This document shows, piece after piece, positions 10,534 through 22,554 of a stretch of 64,000 nt of DNA. The notes below the pieces were generated by a model that had not been told where the DNA came from, ran no database searches, and saw nothing but the letters and a program-made list of their open reading frames with translations. The DNA lies in assembly GCA_032622095.1 (NCBI GenBank), contig CP136061.1:83550324-83614323 (forward strand), written 5' to 3'. The position numbers were made by a program, and so were the translations under genes. Every line of letters starts with the position of its first letter. Position 1 is the stretch's first letter. The stretch is from Siphonodentalium dalli (Eukaryota; Mollusca; Scaphopoda; Gadilida; Siphonodentaliidae).

Positions 10534-10670
10534 ACTCAATAGTGTTAAAGTGACATCAAATGAAATCGCCTTTCTTCGAACAGTGCCAGAGGTCAGTAGA
10601 GCTATTATGTCGCCAGCGAACATTTATAGCAATGTGGTAAACATTTGATGTCACTTTAACACTATTGAGT
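10534..10670. mobile_element. 137-bp MITE with perfect 29-bp terminal inverted repeats
   Basis: ACTCAATAGTGTTAAAGTGA begins at 10534, and the perfect complement TCACTTTAACACTATTGAGT ends at 10670; the arms match for 29 bp. The 79-bp interior is unique. No clear target duplication was found. The perfect arms suggest a recent insertion. Confidence 0.8.
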
Positions 10671-11774
10671 CAAATGACATGCTGACAACGGTTACCCACA
10701 AAAAACCCATGACTGAAAACCTTTCGCATCAGGTATCCGGACAAAATGCCCTACAGATAAACGTGATATAGATGTTATACCTCTATAGACACATGTCATG
10801 TTTCTCACGTAATTTGACGTAAATGAATTAAAATGATTACAAATAAAGCATATTTGAGGTCAGGAATGGGGAATGGGGGTGTCCACTTCGGATATTCCAA
10901 GTGCACCCCCCCCCCCCCATTGGGGCTAAATTTTCCAATCAACTTTGCGGAAATTGTCCTAAATTTTCCAAATTTCGGAAATTCTGTAGATTTTCAAACT
11001 GAATAATAATAAAACATTTAAACTAGCCACCCACATAGGAGTCAAATTTGCCAACTAAAACATTCAAATTAGACAAAATTACAGGTAGAAATTTAACAAT
11101 TCCTACCAAATTCTACCTGGTCTGAAGTTTCCAAAATTTCGATTTTTGACCTCCGAATTTACAATGTTGAAAATTGAGGCAAATATTGTGGGGGTGTCAC
11201 CACCCCACATTACCCCTGTAGCGTTGTCCCTGCCCACACCACAAAACACACCACCCCACACACACATTCAAAACGTCACAATTGTGTCGACACCGCTCTG
11301 TATGCAGACATTCAGTTATACCAAATCATTTCGCTTACGGCTGTAACCAACTTAGCCCATAATTTAATTATTCCGCGATGGTATCCACGGCCTCCATGTA
11401 TACGTGAGACCACAAGCTATCGGCCATGATGCTTTCTTTTGCTGTAAACAACCCTAATGTGCAGACGTGTTCCGGCTTCCGGGCATTACAGGCGAGTATT
11501 CGTGTTCGCTATTTAGACAGATTATGTATATACAAAAACTAAGGTGTTACAATGGTCAATTAATGTTGTGGACAATAATGTAGCCATGCATGCATTCATT
11601 CTTTCATCAATTCGCAGCGTGATCGACACATGTCAAAATTTATTCTGAATACCACATCATTCATGAAATTGTAACAAAGATTACATATATGTTCGCATTA
11701 AATTTAGACATAGCTTGCCTTGATCACTTATTTACTTTATATCTTTTATTATACAGAGACGTCGGAATAAGGTT
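10671..11774. other. Intergenic, poly-C tract near 10905-10918
   Basis: No supported gene. A run of about 14 C lies just before ATTGGGG. The short plus-strand frame at 11146-11346 is a low-complexity, CACACC-rich shadow. Confidence 0.5.
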
Positions 11775-13072
11775 ATTCTATCGCGTGAAAATGTAGTTTT
11801 GTGAGAGTGATTTCACCCTTAGCCAGATCACAAATAAAAGGCCGTACATTACAATTAAATATTTTGCTAAACAGTCTATTATATCGCGTAAAATGTGGAG
11901 TTTTCACCCTTTGCCAATTCACATATAAATTCATTGTACAATATATCCATTATGTAATCCCGTTTTGAAGTTTTAATCGCGTAAAATTGTGATCATGGAA
12001 GGGTGATATCACCCTTTGCCATTTCACATATAAATTCATTGTACAATATATCCGTGATGTAATCCCGTTTTGAAGTTAGAATCGCATAAAATAGTGATCA
12101 TGGAAGGGTGATATCACCCTTTGCCATGTAACATATCAATTCATTGTACAATATATCCATTATGTAATCCCGTTTTGAAGTTTCAATCGCGTAAAATTGT
12201 GATCATGGAAGGGTGATATCACCCTTTGCCATTTCACATATAAATTCATTGTACAATATATCGATGATGTAATCCCGTTTTGAAATTATAATCGCGTAAA
12301 ACTGTGATCATGGAAGGGTGATATCACCCTTTGCCATTTCACATATAGTTATACATTCATTGTTCAATATATGCATGATGTAATCCCGTTTTGAAGTTTT
12401 AATCGGTAAAATTGTGATCATGGAAGGGTGATATCACCCTTTGCCATTTCACATATAAATTTATTGTACAATATATCCATGATGTAATCCCGTTTGACGT
12501 TTTAATCGCGTAAAATTGTGATCATGGAAGGGTGATATCAACCTTTGCCATTTCACATATAAATTCATTGTACAATATATCCATGATGTAATCCCGTTTT
12601 GAAGTTATAATCGGTAAAATTGTGATCATGGAAGGGTGATATCACCCTTTGCCATTTCACATATAAATTCATTGTTCAATATATCCATTATGGAATCGCG
12701 TTTTGAAGTTTTAATCGCGTACAATTGTGATCATGGAGGGTGATATCACCCTTTGCCATATCACATAATAAGTCCATTGTACAGTAAGTCCATGATGTAA
12801 TCCCGTTTTGAAGTTTGAATCGCGTAAAATTGCAATTGTGGCCATGGAAGGGTGACATCATCCTTTGCCAGTATCACATATATATTTACTTTACAATATA
12901 TCCATGATGTAATCCCGTCTTGAAGTTAGAATCGCGTAAAATTGTGATCATGGAAGGGTGATATCACCCTTTGCCATATCACATATAACTCCATTGTACA
13001 GTAAGTCCATGATGTAATCCCGTTTTGAAGTTTGAATCGAGTAAACTTGTGGTGATGGAAGGGTGATATCCG
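11775..13072. repeat. Satellite array, about 105 bp per unit, about 12 units
   Basis: Successive TGATCATGGAAGGG landmarks lie at about 11991, 12096, 12201, 12306, 12416, 12520, 12624, 12729, 12840, 12946 and 13051, so the period is 104-111 with a mode of 105. The first two units (11775-11990) are degenerate. Each full unit contains the 18-bp perfect palindrome AAGGGTGATATCACCCTT, plus ATGTAATCCCGTTTTGAAG and TTCATTGTACAATATATCC. The array ends abruptly inside the palindrome at 13072, where LINE sequence begins. No coding capacity. Confidence 0.92.
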
Positions 13073-13405
13073 GAATTTATAGAATTGTGTAGAGAACATG
13101 AGATACTATGCTTCTCTGAAACTAAAACGGATGATTGTGACCAACTAAACCTAACTGATTATACTTTTTATATGAAAAACAGATCCCAGCTGTCCAGGGG
13201 GAGATCAGGAGGTATTGTTATTGGGATTAAAAATGAGTTAGTAAGCTCAACCCGAATCATAGAGACAAAATGTCAATACGTACATTGGGTCGAGATTCAT
13301 TATGGGGAAAGTAAGATAGTAATTGGTGCGATCTATATTCCACCCGAAAATAGTCGGTACACCTCAGAAGATGCATTTACACAAATCCTGACTGATTACA
13401 TATTT
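13073..13405 (+). pseudogene. LINE ORF2 endonuclease fragment
   Basis: The plus-strand frame reads CREHEILCFSETKTD, then SGGIVIGIKNE and later VIGAIYIPPENSRY. These are hallmarks of the apurinic-type endonuclease of CR1/L2/Rex-like LINEs: the ETK(T)D metal-site motif, the GG(I/V) strand and the YIPP loop. The fragment starts at the satellite junction and ends near 13405, before the central GDFN-type and SDH motifs. On its other side lies ORF1 in the opposite orientation, so the element is internally inverted and dead. Confidence 0.75.
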
Positions 13406-14662
13406 ACCTCATGTCGGTGGTTTTGTATTGTTTGGTGGCACGTACATGTATCATTATTTAGGCTATTTGTATTAAGCCAAGTATCAGTTGGGTAGGACAT
13501 TATGCGATTTCTTATTTCATTATATGCGTGGTCTATTTCAGTCTGGTCCAACGGACCCATATCGACCTGACCTGCATGTGTATTTATAGCTGGCATCCCG
13601 TGTTCATGTGAATATTTATGCATGTTCAAATCAGACAATATCAAAGGGATGTCAGTACATGCACCATTACCTGAAGAATATTCCGGGCATGACAATGTCA
13701 TCCCGTCATTTGCGGTGTCATCATATACAGAAATAATATCATCATATATATCAACATAACTATTTTTACAATCATAAATATAGTTCATTTCGCGTGTGTT
13801 TCATCGTGTGCGCGAATGGTGTGGCTTTGGTGTAAAATTAATCTTGTTTCGGCAAGTAACTGTGATAAATCCGATGAGTCTTCCTTGGGACAAAAGCCCA
13901 CATTTATTCCGCTTGTTTGATCACGCTTTCCCGTTACTGAGTGTTGGTTAGCTGACATCTGATAACTCTGTTCGGCGCTTTATTCGAGCGTAGCTATCAA
14001 TAGACAATTCACAACCAGTTACTGTTGGTCGAAATTGGCACGACGAGATTGCACCATTATGACCGGTGATTGGCAGAAAGATATCGCGAATGTAATCTGA
14101 TTGTTTACAAACAATGGTAGGTGACATGCCTACTTTATTTATAGCTGTTGGCGGGGAACTCCCTTCGATGGATTTTCCATATTATGGTTATTGTAATTCA
14201 ACATGTTCGTAGCTTGGCCTTGACGATCACACATTGGCGACATTTTATCGTTAAACCCGGTTTTCAGTGGGTATAAAAATGACATGTCTGTATAATCGTC
14301 TGTGTAACTATCATGGATAGACTCGCATGAGGTATCAGGATATGTACATGCTAAATATGTTTCAAGGTATTTTTTTTTAAAGAGCCATCATGTTGAGGGC
14401 TCGCTAAATTATTTTCAAAATATGTCGGGACTCTATTCCCGTATATTATTTCACGGGATTGTGTGAGTATATGCGATAATGTTTGGTAAGAGTGATTTAT
14501 TGTGTGTTCTGGACTGGGCGTGGTCGTTTTTGATTCACGGTTACACGAGAGAGCGTTTCTGTTTGTGCCATGTGTGATCTTCCAATTCAAGCCTTCAGTT
14601 TGATAGTCACCTGCCAAACTGTTGTTTTGGCATGGGATACATACATTGTTATTATTGAACAA
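13396..14662 (-). pseudogene. LINE inter-ORF / ORF2 N-terminal region, decayed
   Basis: Minus-strand coding-like patches continue downstream of ORF1: a frame at 14662-14351 rich in N, S and T, patches around 14350-14150 and 13960-13800, and a frame at 13788-13396 rich in D, N and H. All are broken by stops. I cannot align them to a named domain. By position they are the region between the esterase-bearing ORF1 and the endonuclease. Confidence 0.45.
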
Positions 14663-14698
14663 TTAGTCATATTGTTTATTTTCCCCATCGGGCACACA

Positions 14699-16170
14699 TC
14701 AATCATACACCTTTGCTTGTTTGTTCTGTGCTTTCGGTGGAGTTGACAGGTTCCTTTTTCGGCTACCCTTAGCACCAGATGCCGATGCCTGAATGAACGA
14801 CTCAGTTAGTTTCTCCCTTCCGACTGGACTGAGATGAATGCCTCGCTTGTCCTTCTCATTGAATAGTTCTTTTCGCACTCCGTCGACGCCCGAGAACGTA
14901 TTGTATGTGTCAACGAATTCATACTTCTCCTTTTTGGAGCACAGCTTTTCCATAAAGTCATTCATGACTATGGCTGCAAAATTATGGTCCTGAGCTACCA
15001 AGCTATTTCCTCTTCTTGGTGGATTGGTGGAACACTACACATGCTCAGATTGGCATTGGGGAACACAGTTGCGATCTCAACAAGCGCCTCAGTCATGTTG
15101 AGTATAGCTGAGCTGGCACTTAAGTTATTTTTGGTGAGGTCATTGGTGCCAAGATGCACTATCACTGAACTCACACTTTCGGGCGATTTCCGACTATTTC
15201 ATCCTTCATAGCATTATCCAGCAGGTTTGATATATCTGCGTATGTTGCTCCACTAACCGAAAAGTTTTTGATGTTTGGCTTATTTACATTGAGTCCGACA
15301 CAGTTACTCGCACCCAGGATCACAGTGTTAACAGCTGGGCTTATGTCTTCAGCAGAGTCCGCATTAAGGTTAATCCAGTCCTCGAGGTTGTCGTGTGTAC
15401 CCCGTCGGTCATGACTATCGCTCACCTTGTCACGTTGATTGCCTTGTTGTGTCGGCTGTGGATCGCCGGCAGGCGGTCTTTGTTGTCTGTCCCGCTGACC
15501 TAGTCGCTCGGTGGCCTTGTTGTGTCTGCTGCGGGTCACCGGTAGGTGGTCTCTGATATCTGTCCCGCTGATCTAGTCGCTCGGGGCCTTGTTGTGTCTG
15601 CTGCGGATCACCGGTAGGTGGTATCTGTTGTCTGTCCCACTGACCTAGTCGCGCAGGGCAGTCTGCCATCACGTGACCAAAAATCAGACATCCTCGACAG
15701 TTGACGTCATAAGTACATTCTCGCCTGGTTTGAGTATCACTCAGACACTTCGTACATTTACGTTTGGCTTCGCATTGGTAATTATGGAGGTGTTGATCAC
15801 TACATGCTTGGCATGATTGCTTGGTGACGTCAGAATACACAGGAATGTTAATTTCACCAATGTTTATTGTACTAGGAATTTCCTTGCATTTGATCATTTG
15901 CACATAACGGGTACCATTTTCGACATTCCAATCTTTCACAAAGCCCCTTTTGAAGGTTCCATCCACTAATGTTCCATGTGCTGACAGTGCCGATATAATT
16001 TCAGAGTCATCCATAAAGATGGGCGCATCTTTCAGGGTGACATGAATGGCTTTGGTGTCGATATCTGCCGGACGCACAAATCTTCGATATTAGTATATCC
16101 CATTGTTTATTAGGTCGCTTTTAGCTGTTATGTCAGATAGGGTGATAAAGCACTCAGGTTCAGTTATTTG
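14699..16170 (-). pseudogene. LINE ORF1: RNA-binding, zinc knuckles, SGNH esterase (frameshifted)
   Basis: Reading on the minus strand: a probable RRM-like N-terminal part (about 16170-15830, with one TAA near 16090); three zinc-knuckle-like cysteine clusters (CQACSDQHLHNYQC, CTKCLSDTQTRREC, CRGCLIFGHVMADC) at about 15810-15670; a proline/glutamine-rich tandem repeat of about 24 residues (units with PPTGDPQQTQQG) at 15660-15430; and an SGNH/GDSL-type esterase with GASN (nucleophile block), HLGTND, and RGIHLSP (catalytic His block) at about 15310-14750. Frame changes near 15500, 15180 and 15000 split the ORF. The domain order fits esterase-carrying ORF1 proteins of CR1/L2-like LINEs, which coat the RNA. 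Confidence 0.75.
15430..15660 (-). repeat. In-frame tandem repeat inside LINE ORF1
   Basis: About four copies of a unit of roughly 70 nt encode variants of RLxQRDRQQxPPTGDPQQTQQG. The frameshift in the last unit moves the same repeat into a second frame. It links the zinc knuckles to the esterase domain and is probably a flexible spacer grown by slippage. Confidence 0.8.
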
Positions 16171-16970
16171 TACTGGTCGATTCGGTGTGTCCCGGTCCCT
16201 CCCCAGTGTCCAGTCAAAAACTGATAATTAATTGTGTTTTAAATCGAGGTAATTTGCATGGCGTTATGTATATTAGGATCTTAGAATTGTTCAGGCTCAG
16301 ATCTACATATTTTCTAGTAATGTTCGGCCCAATGGATTATGCCACCCCGGCTAGTGACAAAAGACTACTGATTCATTTATAATATGCTATACCATCCAGG
16401 CGGGTGTGAGGGACCAGTTGGGAAAAATCAAACCCCGACGGGTGGTGTGCATGCAAATGGAATTACGCGCAAACTTGTGAATTTGATATATGGTTCAAGG
16501 GGTATATTTAGAAGGTGGACAGCCCCCCTAACGCGGAGACAATCTGTAGCCACATCCCTGCAGTGTGTCTAGACTGCGTCTACAGCATCAACTATCACTC
16601 TATTAACCACAACCTGTAACTAATGCAATGAACAACGTTTTAGTGAAAAGATCGGGCCTTCCATATATAACTAAGTGCTAGAAGCCGCCTCGAAAGTTTG
16701 AACATAAAACCTGGCTTAAAATGACAACTTTATCAATGATGTTCGCCCATGAAATCTTGCAATAAATAGGTTAACGCATAGCTGACTTGAATTTAATACA
16801 ATTCATGAACCTATAAGGGAGAAAATCTTAGTGAACTGTTACCGGTCTATGGGACAAATCTACCCGTTCCAAATCGGTATGGCTTTATGCGCTGCATTGA
16901 AAGTACGCAAGTGACCACGACTATGTTCACCGATTTACCCGTACCCGTCGGACGGGTATCGCAAACTCGC
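16171..16970. other. No gene seen
   Basis: Open frames at 16185-16382 and 16384-16572 carry no recognisable motif. The sequence may include the LINE 5' untranslated region just above 16170. Confidence 0.4.
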
Positions 16971-17079
16971 TATTAATTTATAGAAGCCTTTCCGGACAGG
17001 GCTCTTCAGTTCATAATTATTATTTTATACCCACGTAACTATTTCAAATGTGTTATTTAAATAGATAATCCATCTTTAA
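16970..17079 (+). mobile_element. TTAA MITE family 1, solo right end
   Basis: It matches the last about 110 bp of copy A, from TATAGAAGCCTTTCCGGACA to AGATAATCCATC, and then TTAA at 17076-17079. The rest of the element is missing. Confidence 0.75.
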
Positions 17080-17600
17080 ACTATGACTTCAATGAAGAAG
17101 AGTGTAGTAAAATTTTCTCAGAATACTTTTGCTGCTGTTTGGATACTAAATACAAGTGGTTTAAGTATAGAGTTAATACAAGAATACTGGGAACAAATAA
17201 GTTGTTAAATACAATTAATAAATCTTCCCAATAATGCTGTACCTTCTCTGGGTAACACAATGAAAGTATAATACATCTATTTTGGAACTGTGAAATTGTC
17301 AAAAATCTCTGGCTCGAGATGAAAACATGGGGCCAGAAAGATACGCATTTTGAAATGGAACTATCCCAAGTCATGGTTCCTTTTAAAACACAGATCGATT
17401 TTTACGTTTCTTATTCATCTTTGTTACAGATAATATGTATAATGCGAACATGCAAAACACTATACCTACCTTTACTAAAGTGAAATCAGAATTAAAAGAA
17501 TATTATAATATAGAAAGACTGGCATATTTCAGCTTATGCAAATATGAAGCATTTAATGCACGATGGACAACCTGCGAACATGCAAACACAGTGATAAAAT
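17080..17600 (+). pseudogene. L1/Tx1-like LINE ORF2 C terminus
   Basis: The plus-strand frame contains KYKWFKYRVNTRILGTNK, a broken cysteine segment (CCTFSG), then IIHLFWNCEIVKNLWLEMK, and, after a frame change near 17430, TIPTFTKVKSELKEYYNIER and FNARW. The order 'WFKYR...ILGTN...CTFC...HLFW.C..V...W' and the final 'F...W' is the usual tail of L1/Tx1-clade ORF2 after the reverse transcriptase. Two stops and a frameshift show it is dead. It is 5'-truncated next to the TTAA of the preceding MITE fragment. Confidence 0.75.
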
Positions 17601-17975
17601 CAGCTTCATTGGTCATACCTTACATATATATGAAATTAAGCCAGCATCCGATAACATACTTGTGCCAAGATGAAATATGTAGACACAGAAGGAAAAGAAC
17701 AAACAAAACAATAACAAAACTCAACCAGTGGCCAATGTCTATCTTTCTTCCTTTACCCCACTTTTTTTTTGTATCTATTATTCTACCTTTTTCTCTTCTT
17801 TTTTTCAATCACCTATTTTTATTCCCTCTATTTTATTTTAGTTAGTTATTTTTCTTTTACTCAAATTATGCTCATTAAAATGTTTATTTTGTTACTACAT
17901 GTTTTTCACACTATAGTGTCGGTTGAAAATGATGAAATTATTTTGGGATATTAAAATATTTATAAAAAAACATCG
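17601..17975 (+). mobile_element. 3' untranslated tail of the L1/Tx1-like LINE
   Basis: A pyrimidine-rich stretch (17740-17860, dominated by T and C) is followed by AT-rich sequence and an A-run near 17963. This is plausible as the LINE 3' end. The exact end was not fixed. Confidence 0.45.
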
Positions 17976-17999
17976 CCGTTGAACTAGGAAGGGTTAAAG

Positions 18000-18285
18000 T
18001 TCCGTTAAACGTTGTCTATCTCTTCCAGTCCGGAATCACTTCTATCGATAAATATTGATTATATTTCGAATAGTTTCTGGTAAAAACACGTGTGATTATT
18101 TAGCTAACGAACAATGCTGGTTATTGTTACCAGAAATGTTATTGTGTAATGTTTTCACATGTCACAATAAACGTTAATTAGACTCATTATTGCTTATAAC
18201 TATATATGGAACAAAACAATACAAACAATCAATCTGGAACATTTGATGTTCGGAGCGTAGCATTCGGAACATTCTAATGATCGCT
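18000..18285 (+). mobile_element. TTAA MITE family 1, left/internal fragment
   Basis: It matches copy A from CGGAAATGCTTCTATCGATT through the AACGAACAAT / ACAATAAACGTTAATTA interior to about GTTCGTAGCGTAG-like sequence. Both ends are missing. Together with 16970-17079 it looks like two independent fragments, since a simple insertion would give the opposite order. Confidence 0.65.
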
Positions 18286-18855
18286 ATGTTTTGAAAATAC
18301 TACTATATTCAATGTACAAAGTATGTGATCGCAAATACAACACTTTGGTACCTATGATTCTTGCTTACAAATACAGATAATTTAAAATAAAATCACTTCA
18401 AACACAATACAAATGCTTTAAAAATAATCACTACAAATACAATACTACAGAATACTATTACCCGCATCCCTGCTTGGTTCCCGGACACAATTTCCTAGTT
18501 TCACCATTTTGTTACAAGTTTTCGGCATTTTTACTAAAATATAACAACTGTCTCCCTGAAACGCATGGAATTGGATATTTTATTGTATAGTCATATTTTA
18601 AATAGATGTCGTAGAACTCGAATGAGCTTTTATTATAGGCATAGTTGTTTATTAACACAATTCACATTTTCACCATTTGTGTTTACATATATTCTTGTCT
18701 TTTTACCACAATAACGAATGTCATATCCTGGGATACAAGAGGAATTTAGATTTTATTGTATTGGTATATTAAAAAACACCAAAATGGCATTGCTTAGCGA
18801 ATTGGTTTTTTCCAGGACCAATAAGGTAAAGCAAAATTGACATAAAGGAAATTAA
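18286..18855. other. No gene seen
   Basis: AT-rich sequence with short internal AATACA-type near-repeats at 18320-18460. No supported frame. Confidence 0.4.
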
Positions 18856-18899
18856 TATGATCCTAGATCCTGAGAGACGCCCAGTTCACTCCCACTTGA

Positions 18900-19181
18900 C
18901 CTCCGGATCAGAAGATCGGCTTGCGGCAGATGTCACAACCTCCAGAAGAAGCACGGACACCGAACTCATCCCGGATGTCCCCGCCACTGTCTTCGATGTG
19001 GAGCTGGCAACACCACACAGCCAGTCCGCACCAAGGACAGAATCTACCACCTCCGTCCCCTGCGACGCCGAGATACCAAGAGACGCCGGCGTCGCCCTCC
19101 GAAGATGAAGCAGCAGCAGTGTCTAGGATGTTGGCACAAATCAAGAGAGACCAAGAAGAATGGGACCAATATCGACTCTAA
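18900..19181 (+). CDS. Candidate terminal exon, proline-rich protein with charged helical tail
   Basis: An open frame from about 18900 encodes a Pro/Ser-rich segment (MSPPLSSMWSWQHH, then LPPPSPATPRYQETP) followed by the charged tail MLAQIKRDQEEWDQYRL and TAA at 19179-19181. Just upstream in frame is a TGA, so this would need to start by splicing, for example after CTCCGGATCAG near 18911. GC content is higher than in the flanks. Its last about 25 codons and 3' flank are tandemly duplicated (second copy from 19442). The family is not recognised; it could be a mobile-element gag-like or host exon. Confidence 0.35.
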   Translation, partial: PPDQKIGLRQMSQPPEEARTPNSSRMSPPLSSMWSWQHHTASPHQGQNLPPPSPATPRYQETPASPSEDEAAAVSRMLAQIKRDQEEWDQYRL

Positions 19182-19787
19182 CAACAAGAACAACAACAAC
19201 AGCAGAACAATTCACAGCATAGTTTTTACGACTCTCCCATTTAAGGAGGAAAACCACCCAAGAAAAAGAAACAAAAGAAAAATGATGTCACAAATTGCTT
19301 CTTTTTTTATCCCATTTAAAATAAAGGCAAAAAAACATGAGGGGGTTAAGGAAAAGGTCTATCGGCCCTTTCGATAATCCCGGTGCTAGCCCCCCCCCCC
19401 CCAACCACTCTCTCAAAGAGCTGTATAACATTTCCCAGAGCTGAAGCAGCAGCAGTGTCTAGGATGTTGGCACAAATCAAGAGAGACCAAGAAGAATGGG
19501 ACCAATATCGACTCTAACAACAAGAACAAGAACAACAACAGCAGAACAATTCACAGCATAGTTGTTACGACTCTCCCATTTAAGGAGGAAAACCACCCAA
19601 GAAAAAGAAACAAAAGAAAAATGATGTCACAAATTGCTTCTTTTTTTATTCTATTTAAAATAAAGGCAAAAAAACATGAGGGGGTCAAGGAAAAGGTCTA
19701 TCGGCCCTTTCGATAATCCCGGTGCTAGCCCCCCCCCCCCCCCCCAACTACTCTCTCAAAGAGCTGTATAACATTTCCCAGAGCTGA
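19106..19787. repeat. Tandem duplication, 336-bp unit, two copies
   Basis: Copy 1 is 19106-19441 and copy 2 is 19442-19787. Each starts TGAAGCAGCAGCAGTGTCTA, includes a CAA/CAG-rich stretch and AAGAAAAAGAAACAAAAG, and ends with a poly-C run (14 and about 17 C). The units differ by a few substitutions and by the C-run length. Confidence 0.92.
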
Positions 19788-19789
19788 TC

Positions 19790-20320
19790 TTAGCGGATTA
19801 TGGACATGTTGCTCATCAGGCTTTGCCCGACAAAATGATAAAAAAAACGCGTACTTAAAAGATATTCCTTGTTTACCTCGAATATGAGTTTCAACAAGAA
19901 GACTATCAGGCTACTGCTATCGTTGACTGATTTCCGTCACAATGGTATGTGAGAACCCCGGTATGTATTGTCATATGTTGGATCAAGTGACGGTTGCGTG
20001 ATGATTACCACCCAAATCACACGATGTTAGATGAGAACCCCGGCATGTACATGTATTGTCATATGTTGGATCAAGTAACCGCAGCTTGATGATTTACCAT
20101 ACAAGTCACACAATGGTATGTGAGAGAGAATCCCGGTATGTATTGTCATATGTTGAATCAAGTGATCGCTGCGGGAGAATGATTTACCTCACAAATCACA
20201 CAATTTTATGTGAGAACCCCGACATATGCATGATTTACCTCACAAATCACTGTGCCAGGCTTATCCCTGGTGGGGATTATCTTATGGGTCACCAAGATGT
20301 TCGATTAAATGATTTACCAC
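19790..20320 (-). pseudogene. Degenerate zinc-finger repeats, 3' of locus 1
   Basis: Weak copies of the 84-bp finger unit persist on the minus strand: GATTTACCTCACAAATCAC, GTGAGAACCCCGG and ATGTTGGATCAAGTGA correspond to GATTTCCCGCATATATCAC, CTTATCTCCGG and ACCAAGTG in intact fingers. The codons for the cysteines and histidines are mostly lost. Similar remnants lie at 23110-23212 and 26820-26994, always 3' of the finger ORF's stop. Confidence 0.6.
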
Positions 20321-21335
<1,015 letters not shown>

Positions 21336-21379
21336 TCACTATATATCACCTCTATATCTCCCGAAGCAGCAGCAGTTAA

Positions 21380-21775
21380 TAGATAGTTAAAATCTGATCT
21401 AATTCGAACCGAATTCCATTAACACAGTGTAACTGATGGAAATATCGTATTCTGTTGAATTAACGTGCGTCTCAATATGTGGTTGTGTTTAGAAGCATCA
21501 TTCACAAAACGATAGATGACTACATAGTCTACAAGCGAAGAAGTGTGAAAACAACGTCTACAAACTACGCCTGTCCTTCTACTGTCTGGGTTGATCGGCA
21601 AATAAAGGTAAGACGCCGGCGAGCTTGATGTTTTGGTTCTTTCCTACGACACATTTCTCACCACAGTGTAGACAATGTTTTGTGATATTAAACTTTCCAG
21701 CATACTTTCGCGAACGCATTACTTTTTCAAAGTATTCTGTGTAGGCTATATCCATATACTTTACTCGCGTCTATT
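21380..21775 (-). promoter_or_regulatory. Upstream region of zinc-finger locus 1
   Basis: Near-identical to 28200-28740 and to the orphan copy at 3700-4725 minus its insertion. Located 5' of the minus-strand finger ORF, so it should hold the promoter, 5' UTR or first intron. On the minus strand no convincing TATA box is visible. The best-conserved blocks lie around 21480-21660. Confidence 0.55.
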
Positions 21776-21777
21776 AT

Positions 21778-21852
21778 ATAAATATTGCACGGCTTGGAGG
21801 TGACTATGCCAAAATAGTGGTCCTCCCCTCAGACAAGCCGTGCAATATTTAT
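21778..21852. other. 19-bp perfect stem-loop
   Basis: ATAAATATTGCACGGCTTG (21778-21796) pairs perfectly with CAAGCCGTGCAATATTTAT (21834-21852) around a 37-nt loop that has its own GGAGG/CCTCC pairing. It lies where locus 1 diverges from the homologous 28.7-kb region, so it marks the edge of an insertion. Confidence 0.75.
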
Positions 21853-22554
21853 TATATTTTATCGAACGTTTTTCACTCCTTCCCAGGACCCATAATGTCA
21901 AACAGTTCACAATCATCTATATTGCCTTCTATTCCCTTTTTATTGCAGAATTATTTCAATATATTCAGTGCAAATATTGCTGTTTCTTTTGTTTTTTTGC
22001 TTGTCAAATTTTCTTCAATAAATTACCAGGCTTCTAATTGGGCAAATCTTAAATTTTCTTCCTCAGAAATTATTGTTGCCATTTTGACTAGCAATGGAAA
22101 GCAGACGTCGTTGTTGTTGTTAAACATTGACATCAGTTCAAAACAATACTTTGTGTTTTACCGAGAACAAACAAACTGAAGGTTCGTTTTGTAACGCGAA
22201 ACAAGGAAATAGACAAAAATGTCGAAGCGATATTGTGATCAGCGGAGAAAGGAACATGATAAATCACCACACCAATGATGGGTCAAACATCACAAATAAC
22301 ATAAAGAATTTGTTTACGATCATTTATTGTACTCTAGGTGTCGATTACAAAGACATTTCGGATAAAAACATGTTGAACTTTTGCAGCGAGGCGGAGATGA
22401 CTTTCACATTACCTCCCCGGAATAGTGGGCATGCTAAAAATATATTTCTGGATTTTCCAAGGGATAGTGGATGACACTATCGATAATAGTGAATGTCAAG
22501 CAACCAATCACAAGCCTGCATAAGGCTTAGATAGTCACGTGAGATAAAATATTA
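21853..22554. other. Locus-1-specific insertion, unassigned frames
   Basis: Absent from the homologous position near 28735. It contains a hydrophobic frame (21817-22179) and a polar frame (22127-22474, ending FLDFPRDSG). Neither has a motif I recognise, and they overlap. No terminal repeats were found apart from the hairpin at its left edge. Confidence 0.45.

Noticed and set aside
11775-13072. Regular repeats of about 105 bp considered as a CRISPR array
   Set aside because: The whole unit is repeated with no unique spacers, there are no cas genes, and the context is clearly eukaryotic. It is a satellite.
13069-16170. Twin-priming as explanation of the LINE inversion
   Set aside because: The order is normal 5' part followed by inverted downstream part, opposite to what twin priming produces.
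16970-18285. One MITE split by insertion of the L1-like LINE
   Set aside because: The right end precedes and the left part follows the LINE, the reverse of what an insertion into one element would give.
21817-22179. 120-codon hydrophobic frame
   Set aside because: T-rich composition explains the hydrophobicity; it overlaps another frame and starts in a hairpin.
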